NCBI GenBank assembly: GCA_002633315.1
Contig: NWBN01000022.1
Span: forward strand, 1-64,000
Direction of reading: 5' to 3'
Source of the DNA: Bacteroidales bacterium Phil6
GTDB lineage: Bacteria > Bacteroidota > Bacteroidia > Bacteroidales > F082
Length of the DNA: 64,000 bases
The notes beneath the pieces are model-generated. The model was not told the DNA's origin. It saw only the letters and a list, made by a program, of their open reading frames with translations, and made no database searches. Positions within the stretch are counted from its first letter, which is position 1, and each line of letters opens with the position of its first letter. Of this stretch, positions 17,769 through 26,692 are shown in pieces. Made by a program: the position numbers and the translations under genes.

Positions 17769-18929
17769 GTGAAGAATACATTTCCACTTGTGGCAAAGAC
17801 TATGGCAGGCTTGGAACAAGTCCTTGCTGAAGAATTGGCTCAGCTCGGTGCCGAAAATATCAACGTCCTCCACCGTGCGGTAAGTTTCGAAGGAGACAAG
17901 GAACTTATGTATCGTGCCAATTATTGTCTTCGTACTGCTTTACGTATTTTGAAACCCGTCAGCAGTTTTGTCGCACGCGATGAACAGATGTTGTACGACA
18001 AAATATTTTCTGTCAAATGGCATGAGATATTCGATATCAGTGACACTTTTGCCGTAGATGCAGTGGTGAGCGGTAAATATTTCACACATTCTCAATATGC
18101 GGCGTTGAAAGTGAAAGATGCTGTCGCTGACGAGTTCCGCAGCCGTTTAGGTGCACGTCCTTCTGTGGATGTTGAAAATCCCAATTTCCGTATCAACATA
18201 CATATAGAAAATGACAAGGTGACGTTGTCATACGACAGTTCTGGCGAGTCCCTGCATAAGAGAGGCTACCGTAAGGCTGTTGACAAAGCTCCTGTCAACG
18301 AGGTGCTTGCTGCCGGTCTTGTGAAACTTACCGGCTGGAAATATGACTGTAATTTTATTGATTGTATGTGCGGCTCAGGCACTATCCCAATAGAGGCTGC
18401 CATGCAGGCTCTTGCCATCCCGGCAGGTTATTTCCGTAAAAATTTCGGATTTCAGTATTGGTCTGACTTTGATAAGAAATTGTGGGAAAAGGTACAGTGC
18501 GAGGAAAATGACAAGATTAGAGACTTCGACTATTGCATTTATGCCTCTGACCATTCTTCAAAGGCTGTCAGTATAGCACGCTCCAACATACAAAATGCTC
18601 ATCTGTCGCATGATATTATCCTTTCCAAATGCGATATGCAGGACGTGATGCCGCCGGAGTCTCCGGGCATTATGATTATCAACCCTCCTTACGGAGAACG
18701 CCTTGAAGAAGATGACATAGTGTCTCTCTACCGTATGATTGGTGATACCCTGAAGAAAAACTTTGCCGGATATCAGGCTTGGATCATCAGCAGCGACAAT
18801 CGCCTCCTCAAACTTGTTGGACTGAAACCTTCTAAGAAAATAGAGGTATATAATGGTCCTCTCGAATGCCGCTTCGTCAAATTCGAAGTGTTTAAAGGTA
18901 CTTATAAAGATATGAAATCTTCTCAGTGA
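17769..18929 (+). CDS. THUMP-domain class I SAM-dependent rRNA/RNA methyltransferase (RlmL-N/YpsC-like)
   Basis: A 386-aa methyltransferase. An N-terminal ferredoxin-like/THUMP region (about 1-155) starts with PLVAKTMAGLEQVLAEELAQLG. The SAM-binding Rossmann domain follows (about 170-375) with FIDCMCGSGTIPIEAA as motif I and NPPYGERL as the catalytic NPPY motif. The architecture matches the family of RlmL N-terminal half and YpsC, which make N2-methylguanosine in RNA, probably 23S rRNA. The GTG start at 17769 is preferred because the longer TTG start at 17751 falls in the -7 box. Confidence 0.88.
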   Translation: MKNTFPLVAKTMAGLEQVLAEELAQLGAENINVLHRAVSFEGDKELMYRANYCLRTALRILKPVSSFVARDEQMLYDKIFSVKWHEIFDISDTFAVDAVVSGKYFTHSQYAALKVKDAVADEFRSRLGARPSVDVENPNFRINIHIENDKVTLSYDSSGESLHKRGYRKAVDKAPVNEVLAAGLVKLTGWKYDCNFIDCMCGSGTIPIEAAMQALAIPAGYFRKNFGFQYWSDFDKKLWEKVQCEENDKIRDFDYCIYASDHSSKAVSIARSNIQNAHLSHDIILSKCDMQDVMPPESPGIMIINPPYGERLEEDDIVSLYRMIGDTLKKNFAGYQAWIISSDNRLLKLVGLKPSKKIEVYNGPLECRFVKFEVFKGTYKDMKSSQ

Positions 18930-19135
18930 CGATATTGTTTTTTACTCTTGTCCGTTTTTTATGTTTATTGAAATATCCGCCTTTGTTGTCTTTTGAATTG
19001 TTGATGTCGGCTATATTTTGTTTATCACAAAATTACGACTGACTCAATAAGTCGAAGACTTTTGTCATGTCGTTTTCTTTAATTTCTGAAGGAAATATCA
19101 TGGATAATGCAAGATGTCAATCCACAAAAATATTG

Positions 19136-19143
19136 TAAATTTG
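19136..19143 (+). promoter_or_regulatory. -7 box (TAAATTTG) of the GH16-like lipoprotein gene
   Basis: TAAATTTG fits TAnnTTTG. The first in-frame ATG (19148) would sit at or before the transcription start, so this box supports ATG 19169 as the true start. Confidence 0.55.
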
Positions 19144-19168
19144 TGACATGAAAATGGTTGTTTATATT

Positions 19169-21133
19169 ATGAGAATATATAAATTTATAATCATTATTTG
19201 TCTTGCATTGATTTCTTTGACTTCTTGCGATGTTAATAGAAACAGAAGAGCTTTTAAAGTAATGACAAACTTTGCCGATAATGATACGGTATGTTTGGAT
19301 ATGGACCTTGATGATGTTGTTACTAATGGCATCATATTGCCTTCGGTAAGCCAAAGTAAAGATGGTATTGCTTTTAGTTTCAAGGCGAAAAAAGGAGAAT
19401 ATTATAAAATTTATTATCAGAATGAAAGTTATAAGTTTCCTGAAGATACTTTATTGAGCAGGGAAAATTTTTATGGTAGTTGGGAAGATGCAAGTACAGG
19501 ATTTAAAAGAGTTGAAACCGACGGCATGGTGTCTGACGTTTTCAGAATTGTCGGAAATCCTCGTGACGAGAAGAAATTCTATGGCGCTGATGTTTCAAAG
19601 AATCCTTTCAACAAGGAAGCTGTTGACAATGTTATCATGGCAATCCGAAATACTCCCGATTGGTATGCTTCTATTGTGAATAAGGCTGAAAATAATGGCT
19701 ATTCAATCGACAAACAATTATATCTCGATGCTATATGGATTATTAATGATAAAAAGAATGCAGGAGATCATAATAACAGATGGAAAAGAAATCCAAGGGT
19801 CGGTTGCTATTCTTTCATGCTCGTGGTTTGTAATGAAAATGCGTTGAAAAATATTCCTGAATATATACAGTTTATCGGCAAAACGGATGATGCCGGCGAT
19901 TTTGTGAATCCTTACAGCTTTTTTGCAAATAACAGTTTGGAAGGCGTTGAAGTGTTGAAAAGTGATAAAGTATTGAAAACACGCGCTGTCATTACTCCGG
20001 AGAATGGCATATTTCTTAATGAATTGACGATGACCTCCGATAATTATTTTATTGATACGACAGACAAGAACTGCGGTACATCGGATGAATTGTATGACAA
20101 CGCTCTGTTCGAACAGTTTTTCAGCTATATCAGCCGGCAATATACTCTGAGAAATATTCCTGTCATACAAGATGTGGTTTCTGATATTGACCCTTATACA
20201 CGTGCCGATTATGATGCAAACAAAACCAAATTCGACAGTACACAGTTACAGTATAGTTACCCCGTTACAAGTACTTGTCCGTGCAGTACTGTCAGGTTTG
20301 ATGAAAACGACAACAGCATTGTTTTGATAAATCCCGGTAATGAAGATTTTGATAATCTCAAAAAAGAATCGACGGGTATTAGGACAAGAATAGGATTTAC
20401 TTATGGTAAATATCGGGGTAAAATCAAATTCCCGGTAATGTTGAACAACGAAAATATCTGGAATGGGTTGACGTACGCATTTTGGTTGATTTATCAGGAC
20501 AATCATTCATGGAATAACAGAAGGTCGAGTAAAAGCGGATATATTGATAAAGGGGACGAGTCGTCTGATCCTGTAAGAAAACCGGATAATTTTTATTCGG
20601 AGATAGATATTGAAATTGTCAAAGCTTCAAAATATTGGCCTGAACAATATTATTATCAAGATGCTGAACAAGATAAAAAGTTCGAAGATGCGACATCGAA
20701 TGACGATGTCATGTTTTGTTGTACCAATTGGGATTTGGCATGTAAGGACCCGGAACAGTTCATGACCGGTATAAATAAAATAACATACGATGACTGTAAT
20801 TTTGAGGCAATGCGCTGGTATGAGAATTATAAGGCATTGACGATAAAGTCTCCTATCAGTAATGATGTTTTTAATGAAGATTATTATTACTATGAAATAG
20901 AGTGGAAACCCAATGAAATCATTTGGCGTATTGGACCGTCTCCCGATAAAATGAAAATGGTGGGTTATATGAACGATAAAAATACCAACATACCTAATAA
21001 TCAGATGTTATGTATAGTTACTCAAGAATATCATTATTCCGAATGGTGGCCTCCTGTTGTTTTTGAACAAGGTCTGATACCTTACAATAAAAATGATATA
21101 GAAGGTAGGGTTTATGAGATAGTGGTGGAGTAG
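19169..21133 (+). CDS. Lipoprotein with divergent GH16-like C-terminal domain
   Basis: A 654-aa lipoprotein (signal ending LISLTSCDV). The N-terminal 350 or so residues match nothing I recognise. From about 395 the sequence resembles family 16 glycoside hydrolases: GFTYGKYRGKIKFPVML corresponds to the YGxFExRIKLP strand, EIDIE at 478-482 fits the GH16 ExDxE catalytic motif (Glu478, Asp480, Glu482), and YEIEWKPNEIIWRIG corresponds to the xxIEWxPxxIxWYVDG strand. It may cleave a beta-glucan or galactan at the cell surface, although the spacing is loose and activity is an inference. ATG 19169 is chosen over 19148 and 19154 because of promoter position and lipoprotein signal. Confidence 0.7.
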   Translation: MRIYKFIIIICLALISLTSCDVNRNRRAFKVMTNFADNDTVCLDMDLDDVVTNGIILPSVSQSKDGIAFSFKAKKGEYYKIYYQNESYKFPEDTLLSRENFYGSWEDASTGFKRVETDGMVSDVFRIVGNPRDEKKFYGADVSKNPFNKEAVDNVIMAIRNTPDWYASIVNKAENNGYSIDKQLYLDAIWIINDKKNAGDHNNRWKRNPRVGCYSFMLVVCNENALKNIPEYIQFIGKTDDAGDFVNPYSFFANNSLEGVEVLKSDKVLKTRAVITPENGIFLNELTMTSDNYFIDTTDKNCGTSDELYDNALFEQFFSYISRQYTLRNIPVIQDVVSDIDPYTRADYDANKTKFDSTQLQYSYPVTSTCPCSTVRFDENDNSIVLINPGNEDFDNLKKESTGIRTRIGFTYGKYRGKIKFPVMLNNENIWNGLTYAFWLIYQDNHSWNNRRSSKSGYIDKGDESSDPVRKPDNFYSEIDIEIVKASKYWPEQYYYQDAEQDKKFEDATSNDDVMFCCTNWDLACKDPEQFMTGINKITYDDCNFEAMRWYENYKALTIKSPISNDVFNEDYYYYEIEWKPNEIIWRIGPSPDKMKMVGYMNDKNTNIPNNQMLCIVTQEYHYSEWWPPVVFEQGLIPYNKNDIEGRVYEIVVE

Positions 21134-21259
21134 TTGCTGATAATCGGATTGAAAGATTATCGATAATCGGAGATGTAGTTTCAAGGCATATAACGTGTTT
21201 TTTGATTGTTTTTAAGATTCGGTTTGTTTTTAATATGTCAAGATAATTTGAATGAATTG

Positions 21260-22288
21260 TCAATTATTTCCTGTTTCAGATTTATAAATTTCGCAAATGT
21301 CTTTAATGGTATCTTCTATTGAAGTGAATCTAAAATCTGTTTGTTTTATTAGTTTTTCCGAACTGTAATAATTACGGTTTGTTGCAGCCATGGCTGTTTC
21401 TTTGGTGATGATTGGTTTCGTGCCGGTCATTTTGCCGTAAATACGGCATAGTCTCCATGCAATCTCGCTCATGAAGCGGGTGGTATGAATATAAGGTGCT
21501 TTCACGTTGAGATATTTGGCTATCATTGCAAACAGTTCTTTGTAACATAGTGATGCACCGTTCAGGATATAACGTTGACCGCAAACATGGTCGAAATATT
21601 TTTCATGCATCAATAATGTCATGGCGTGTGCTACATCTTTTACATCTACGAAGCCATTGACTCCGTTAGTGTAAAATGGAAGTCCTTTTGCGACGGTATG
21701 GAATAATTCCGAACTCCCTGAATGCCATGATCCAGCACCTAAGATAACGGAAGGATTGACAATTACTGTCGGAAGTCCTTTTCTATAAGCATTCCATACT
21801 TCCATCTCACCATAATATTTTGAAACTGAATAAATGCTGTTGTTTTCTGATTCTTCCCATATACAGTCTTCATTTATCCGATTATTTTTGTCGGCCCTCC
21901 CTAACGATGCAATGGAACTTACATGACAGAACTGTTTTACACCGCAATGCAGAGCTGCATTTACCATATTGGCAGTGCCTTCGACATTAATTTTCATAAG
22001 ACTGTTCTTATCGTTTGGATTAAAAGATACAACGGCAGCACAATGATATACTTTGTCAACATCATACATCGCCTTTTTAAGTATAGCTATATCCATAACA
22101 TCGCCTTCAGTCCATTTGATGCGTTTGAATTGTTGCTCCGGGTAGTTTCGTCTGAACAAAACTTTTTTCAACAGAGAAAAATCTGAAAAACTTCTGCATA
22201 ATGCTTTTATTTCAACATCAGAATCCTGCAATAGTTCTGCGACGAGATGAGAACCGAGTAAACCGGTGGCTCCACTTACTAAAATCAT
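21260..22288 (-). CDS. NAD-dependent epimerase/dehydratase (extended SDR)
   Basis: A 342-aa extended short-chain dehydrogenase. The NAD(P)-binding motif GATGLLGSH is at residues 6-14, and the active-site tyrosine/lysine pair YSVSKYYGE is near 145-152, with VSSIASLG supplying the Ser. Similarity is to the dihydroflavonol-4-reductase/3-beta-HSD-like group, which reduces or epimerises ketone or sugar substrates; the true substrate is unknown. ATG 22288 begins exactly at the Rossmann strand (MILVSGATG), so the longer frame from 22330 is rejected. It is divergent from the sulfatase gene. Confidence 0.88.
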   Translation of the reverse strand: MILVSGATGLLGSHLVAELLQDSDVEIKALCRSFSDFSLLKKVLFRRNYPEQQFKRIKWTEGDVMDIAILKKAMYDVDKVYHCAAVVSFNPNDKNSLMKINVEGTANMVNAALHCGVKQFCHVSSIASLGRADKNNRINEDCIWEESENNSIYSVSKYYGEMEVWNAYRKGLPTVIVNPSVILGAGSWHSGSSELFHTVAKGLPFYTNGVNGFVDVKDVAHAMTLLMHEKYFDHVCGQRYILNGASLCYKELFAMIAKYLNVKAPYIHTTRFMSEIAWRLCRIYGKMTGTKPIITKETAMAATNRNYYSSEKLIKQTDFRFTSIEDTIKDICEIYKSETGNN

Positions 22289-22352
22289 TTTTATAAATTT
22301 TAAGAAAACGAAATTATAAAAAAAATACATAGATTGACATCTGATTTATTAT

Positions 22353-22374
22353 TATTTTTGCAATGTAAAAGGAG
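22353..22374 (+). promoter_or_regulatory. -7 box (TATTTTTG) plus an AGGAG ribosome binding site
   Basis: TATTTTTG at 22353-22360 precedes an AGGAG at 22370-22374, 7 nt upstream of ATG 22382. A real Shine-Dalgarno sequence is uncommon in this window and supports this start over the in-frame start at 22334. Confidence 0.65.
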
Positions 22375-22381
22375 TATCAAA

Positions 22382-24955
22382 ATGAAAAATCGTAATGTTT
22401 TAATATCTTTGCTGGATGGTCTTCGTCAATGGGTTAAGATAAACTTTCTATTGTTTACAATGACTTTCATCTTGCGATTGTTGTTTTTTTTCGTTCTTCT
22501 TATTTCAAACAACATAGAATGGTCGTCTTTTCCAATAGTGCTGTCCGGCGTGTATTTCGACCTTTTTTTGGTGATGAGAGTTACGGCTCTGCTTGTATTG
22601 CCGTTTCTGCTGTTGCATCTTTTACTTCCAAAGGCAGCTTATATTATTGGTGTTGCATTCATTACTGTTTATTGTATCTTGTATGGCGGTCTTATTGGAT
22701 ACTACAACAATGTGATGCTTCCGTTAGATGAGGTTTTCTTTGTTTTTAAAGCCGGAGAGATGATAGATATAATTGTTTCATCGGTAAAGTTTTCAATATT
22801 GCCATTGTTGGGAGTCCTTGTCATAATAGCATTGTATGTATTGCTCCTTGTTTTTTGGAAAAGAAAGGTATTCATCGGTAATAAGACTGCAATACCTTAT
22901 ATGATTGTTTCAATCGTTTTTGCAGTTGCTTTCAATTACAAATCATTGACTAATAACGATACTCCATATAAATCATATTCGGATTATTGTTTGGCATCCA
23001 ATCAAATGGTATATACGTTGAATGCTTTTGATAATTATTTCAAAAATAACGGATCCAATGCTTTTGACAAATATTTTAAAGGTAAAAAATCTGTTGTGAA
23101 AGATGATTTGCAGCAATATGACTTTTACGATAAGGAGATTTTAAAAACTGCTAAGGATTATCATTCATTGTTTCCTGAATTTACATACGTTGACAGTCTT
23201 TATCCGTTTATGCGTGTATTCGATGACAAGGATGTTCTTGGAAGTTTCTTCAATAAGACATCAGACGGGTTGCCTCCTAATTTTGTATTTGTAATCGTTG
23301 AGAGTTTTGGACAGAATCTTACGGATTTCAATCCAAAGATGTCATATACACCTTTCATCGACAGTCTCTCATCTTGTGGATTGTATTGGCATAATTGTTT
23401 GGCATTGGCGGAGAGAACTTTTGGCGCGTTGCCTAATATATTCTCTTCTACGCCATACGATAAGACCGGTTTTGCAAGACCTTGGTTCCCCATACCGGAC
23501 CATAATTCCCTGTTGAAAGACATGTCGAAAAACGGTTATTCCATATCTTATTATTATGGTGGCAATGCGGCTTTTGACGGTCAGGACGAGTATTTGTTAA
23601 ATAATGGGGTGTCTTATATCATGCGGCCGTTGGATGATGAACTCGATTATGAGAATAAGGAAACCATGCAGAAAAATAATGCATGGGGCTTGTACGACGG
23701 AGATATGTTTAATTTGGCTATGAATCATAAGGATTCTGTTGAGACCACCCGACCTTATACCGATATTTATTTGACATTGACGACACATGAGCCGTTTAAT
23801 TTTAAAGGTATCGAAGAATATGAAAAACGTGTTTTGCAGATGCTCGACAGTAATACCGAAGTGCCTGATAAGGAAAGGAAAAGAATCATAGACAATAAGA
23901 ATGTTTATGCATGTTTCCTTTATTTGGACGACTGTGTCAGGATGTTGTTCGATTATTATAAGCAACTCCCTGATTTTGAAAATACTGTTTTTGTCATCTT
24001 GGGTGACCATAGAATGGGACGTTTGTATGTCAATACCAGTGAATTGCTGAAATACAATGTGCCTTTAATCATTTATTCTCCTTTGTTGAAATCGCCAAAG
24101 ACTTTCGGAGGCGTTGTTACTCACCATGATATTACACCTTCCATAAATTCATATTTGAAAAACAATTATGATTACAGGATAGATTCTTTGTGCCATTGGC
24201 TCGGTACTTCTTTTGATACTTCGGCTGTTTTTTCATCGAAAGTAAAAGTGCCCTTCATGAGAAATAATCGCGAAGTTATAGAATATATGTATAATGACTT
24301 GTTTGTTGTAAGGAACAGGTTGTTTAGAGTGGGTACTGATATGTATCCGACAGAAATCAGCGATTCTACATTATTGAACAAAATGCTGAAATACTTGTCG
24401 GATTATAAGAAAATAGACCATTATGTTACACAAAATGACTACCTTGTACCAAGACCGTTTGATAAAATGGATAATGTCGTTTCTTATAATTTTGATATGA
24501 ATAAGCCGACTCCGACTGAAGACAACCAGTTGTTGTATGGTCTGAAATTGAATACGGAAGATAATACTTTAGAAGTGGAATTGCATGATAACGAATATCG
24601 TCATGTCTTTTCGCCTATAATATTCGACAAGGACTATCAGAAAATTTATATCGATATGGTATGCGAATACAAAATGATGGATAAATCTAAAGTTGACGAG
24701 TTCGTTATTGTATTCAAAATGAATAAAGGTAATGATCCTCTTATGTACAAGGGATATAATGTTAATGAATTGACTTCCGATATCATTGATGACAAAGATG
24801 GTTTCAAGCGTCTTCGTGTAAAAACAACATGCTTCTTCCCGAAACCTGCTACAAAAGATGCTGTGATGAAGATGTACCTGATGTTGAAAGAAAAGAATGT
24901 GACAATGAAGATAAAATATTTGGATATCAATATCGATGCCTTGCCTGTTGAATAG
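22382..24955 (+). CDS. LTA synthase-like sulfatase-family membrane enzyme
   Basis: An 857-aa membrane enzyme of the alkaline phosphatase superfamily, LTA synthase/phosphoglycerol transferase type. Five transmembrane helices occupy about residues 20-200. The catalytic domain (about 290-610) has PPNFVFVIVESFG at the metal site, a Thr nucleophile candidate in ERTFGALPN, and the C-terminal metal motif LGDHRMG. A further domain of about 200 residues at 650-857 has no recognised family. In a Gram-negative cell it probably transfers a phosphoglycerol or phosphoethanolamine-like group to an envelope glycan or lipid rather than making lipoteichoic acid. Confidence 0.85.
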   Translation: MKNRNVLISLLDGLRQWVKINFLLFTMTFILRLLFFFVLLISNNIEWSSFPIVLSGVYFDLFLVMRVTALLVLPFLLLHLLLPKAAYIIGVAFITVYCILYGGLIGYYNNVMLPLDEVFFVFKAGEMIDIIVSSVKFSILPLLGVLVIIALYVLLLVFWKRKVFIGNKTAIPYMIVSIVFAVAFNYKSLTNNDTPYKSYSDYCLASNQMVYTLNAFDNYFKNNGSNAFDKYFKGKKSVVKDDLQQYDFYDKEILKTAKDYHSLFPEFTYVDSLYPFMRVFDDKDVLGSFFNKTSDGLPPNFVFVIVESFGQNLTDFNPKMSYTPFIDSLSSCGLYWHNCLALAERTFGALPNIFSSTPYDKTGFARPWFPIPDHNSLLKDMSKNGYSISYYYGGNAAFDGQDEYLLNNGVSYIMRPLDDELDYENKETMQKNNAWGLYDGDMFNLAMNHKDSVETTRPYTDIYLTLTTHEPFNFKGIEEYEKRVLQMLDSNTEVPDKERKRIIDNKNVYACFLYLDDCVRMLFDYYKQLPDFENTVFVILGDHRMGRLYVNTSELLKYNVPLIIYSPLLKSPKTFGGVVTHHDITPSINSYLKNNYDYRIDSLCHWLGTSFDTSAVFSSKVKVPFMRNNREVIEYMYNDLFVVRNRLFRVGTDMYPTEISDSTLLNKMLKYLSDYKKIDHYVTQNDYLVPRPFDKMDNVVSYNFDMNKPTPTEDNQLLYGLKLNTEDNTLEVELHDNEYRHVFSPIIFDKDYQKIYIDMVCEYKMMDKSKVDEFVIVFKMNKGNDPLMYKGYNVNELTSDIIDDKDGFKRLRVKTTCFFPKPATKDAVMKMYLMLKEKNVTMKIKYLDINIDALPVE

Positions 24956-25133
24956 TTTTTTATTTATAATGATTTCCAACATGTTGTACAGGTAAAAATA
25001 TTATTGATTGTTTTGGTGTCTTGTTGTTGAATGATGTTGCAATGTATAGATATATCAAAAGAAAAATTCCTGAAACAAGTTGTTTTTTGATATGAAAATA
25101 TTTACGTTGAGTGACATAAATAAATTCCATGTG

Positions 25134-25164
25134 TTGGACTTTTAGTTAAAAAGATGTATCTTTG
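25134..25164 (+). promoter_or_regulatory. Promoter of tyrS
   Basis: TTGG at 25134-25137 and TATCTTTG at 25157-25164 are 19 nt apart, a near-ideal Bacteroidales -33/-7 pair. The start codon at 25188 follows after about 18 nt of leader. An inverted repeat (ATATCAAAA at 25052-25060 and TTTTGATAT at 25085-25093) lies further upstream. Confidence 0.8.
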
Positions 25165-25187
25165 CATGAAAATTTATATTTAAGTCG

Positions 25188-26483
25188 ATGAATAAAGATT
25201 TTGTAGAAGAACTGCGCTGGCGTGGAATGCTGCATAGTATGACTCCCGGCACTGAAGAACAACTGAGAAAAGAACTCACAACTGCATATTTGGGTATAGA
25301 TCCTACAGCGGATTCTTTGCATATAGGTCATTTATGCGGTATCATGATGTTAAGACATTTTCAACATGCCGGACATAAACCTCTTGCTTTACTTGGAGGT
25401 GCTACCGGTATGATAGGAGACCCTTCGGGAAAATCTGCCGAACGTAATCTGTTGAATGATGAGACTTTGAATCATAATCAGGCTTGCATAAAGAAACAGC
25501 TTTCTAAATTCTTGGATTTTGAAAGCGATGCTCCTAACAAGGCTGAGTTGGTGAACAATTACGACTGGATGAAAGATTATTCTTTCCTTAATTTCATACG
25601 TGACATTGGAAAGCATATCACCGTCAACTATATGATGGCAAAAGACAGTGTCAAGAAACGTTTCAGCGGCGAGGGCGAAGGTATGTCATTTACCGAATTC
25701 AGTTATCAACTCGTTCAAGGCTACGATTTCTTGTATTTATATCAGCATAAGGGTTGTAAATTACAAATGGGCGGGTCCGACCAATGGGGCAATATCACCA
25801 CAGGTACCGAATTGATTCGTCGTAAGTTGGGTGCAGATGAAACAGCCTATGCTCTTACTTGTCCTTTGATTACAAAGTCTGATGGCGGTAAGTTCGGAAA
25901 GACAGAGAAAGGAAATATTTGGCTTGACCCGAAAAAGACTTCACCCTATGCATTCTATCAGTTCTGGATGAACTGTACCGACGAAGATGCTGCAAAATAT
26001 ATCAAGATTTTTACCATGTTGAACAAGGAAGAGGTGGATGCTTTGATTGAACGTCATGCTGCTGAACCTCATCTTCGTGAATTGCAACGCACTCTCGCAA
26101 GAGAACTTACTTTGGTGGTCCATTCAAAAGAAGATTTGGAAATGGCTGAAGAAGCTACACAGATCCTTTTCGGGAAAGGAACAGCAGATGCACTTCGTAA
26201 ATTCGATGAGGCAACGTTGCTGAGCATTTTTGAAGGTGTCCCCAACTCTAATTTCAGTAGAGATACTTTGACTGCCGGCGTCGGAATAATCGACTTCCTC
26301 GTTCAGACTGAGGTGTTCACTTCCAAGGGGGAGGCTCGCAAAATGTTGCAAGGCAATGGCGTTTCTGTAAATAAAGAAAAAGTTGATGAAAATAAAACCC
26401 TCGGTAAGGAAGACTTGTTGAATGATAAATATATTCTTGTCCAGAAAGGCAAGAAAAATTATTATCTTATAATTGTGAAATAA
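25188..26483 (+). CDS. tyrS: Tyrosyl-tRNA synthetase
   Basis: A 431-aa class I aminoacyl-tRNA synthetase. The HIGH signature is present in [10 protein letters not shown], the tyrosine-binding GSDQWGN segment near residue 200 and the KMSKS-type loop as KFGKTE near 235. The C-terminal S4 RNA-binding domain spans about 365-431. It charges tRNA-Tyr. Length and domain order are those of the bacterial TyrRS-S4 type. It is the first gene of a probable unit with a tiny membrane protein and an acyltransferase. Confidence 0.96.
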   Translation: MNKDFVEELRWRGMLHSMTPGTEEQLRKELTTAYLGIDPTADSLHIGHLCGIMMLRHFQHAGHKPLALLGGATGMIGDPSGKSAERNLLNDETLNHNQACIKKQLSKFLDFESDAPNKAELVNNYDWMKDYSFLNFIRDIGKHITVNYMMAKDSVKKRFSGEGEGMSFTEFSYQLVQGYDFLYLYQHKGCKLQMGGSDQWGNITTGTELIRRKLGADETAYALTCPLITKSDGGKFGKTEKGNIWLDPKKTSPYAFYQFWMNCTDEDAAKYIKIFTMLNKEEVDALIERHAAEPHLRELQRTLARELTLVVHSKEDLEMAEEATQILFGKGTADALRKFDEATLLSIFEGVPNSNFSRDTLTAGVGIIDFLVQTEVFTSKGEARKMLQGNGVSVNKEKVDENKTLGKEDLLNDKYILVQKGKKNYYLIIVK

Positions 26484-26497
26484 TTTGTTGTTCCAAA

Positions 26498-26671
26498 ATG
26501 TTTTGGATACTGTTATTCATAACAATCTTGATACTTGTTGTGGCTTTTGCTGCAATCGGTATCAAGATTTTGCTGAAGAAAGACGGTAAATTCGAAAGAC
26601 ATTGCTGCCATTCCGAGGATTCTTGTATTTGCGGTGGTAAAGGGGGAGTACACTGCAAACGAAAACAATAG
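26498..26671 (+). CDS. Small Cys-rich single-pass membrane protein (57 aa)
   Basis: ATG 26498 opens a 57-residue frame 14 nt after tyrS. Residues 2-25 form one hydrophobic helix (FWILLFITILILVVAFAAIG), followed by KILLKKDGKFERH and a Cys-rich tail with Cys36, Cys37, Cys43, Cys45 and Cys53. It resembles small Bacteroidota proteins of the form TM-IKILxKKxGxF plus a Cys-containing tail, known only as membrane or secreted protein. The cysteines could bind a metal or form disulfides. It ends 21 nt before the acyltransferase gene. Confidence 0.72.
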   Translation: MFWILLFITILILVVAFAAIGIKILLKKDGKFERHCCHSEDSCICGGKGGVHCKRKQ

Positions 26672-26692
26672 TAAAGAAATGTAAAAGGGTAT

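Noticed and set aside
25052-25093. Inverted repeat upstream of tyrS as a possible T-box leader
   Set aside because: The arms are only 9 bp, no T-box sequence is present, the repeat lies upstream of the promoter, and T-boxes are not expected in this phylum.
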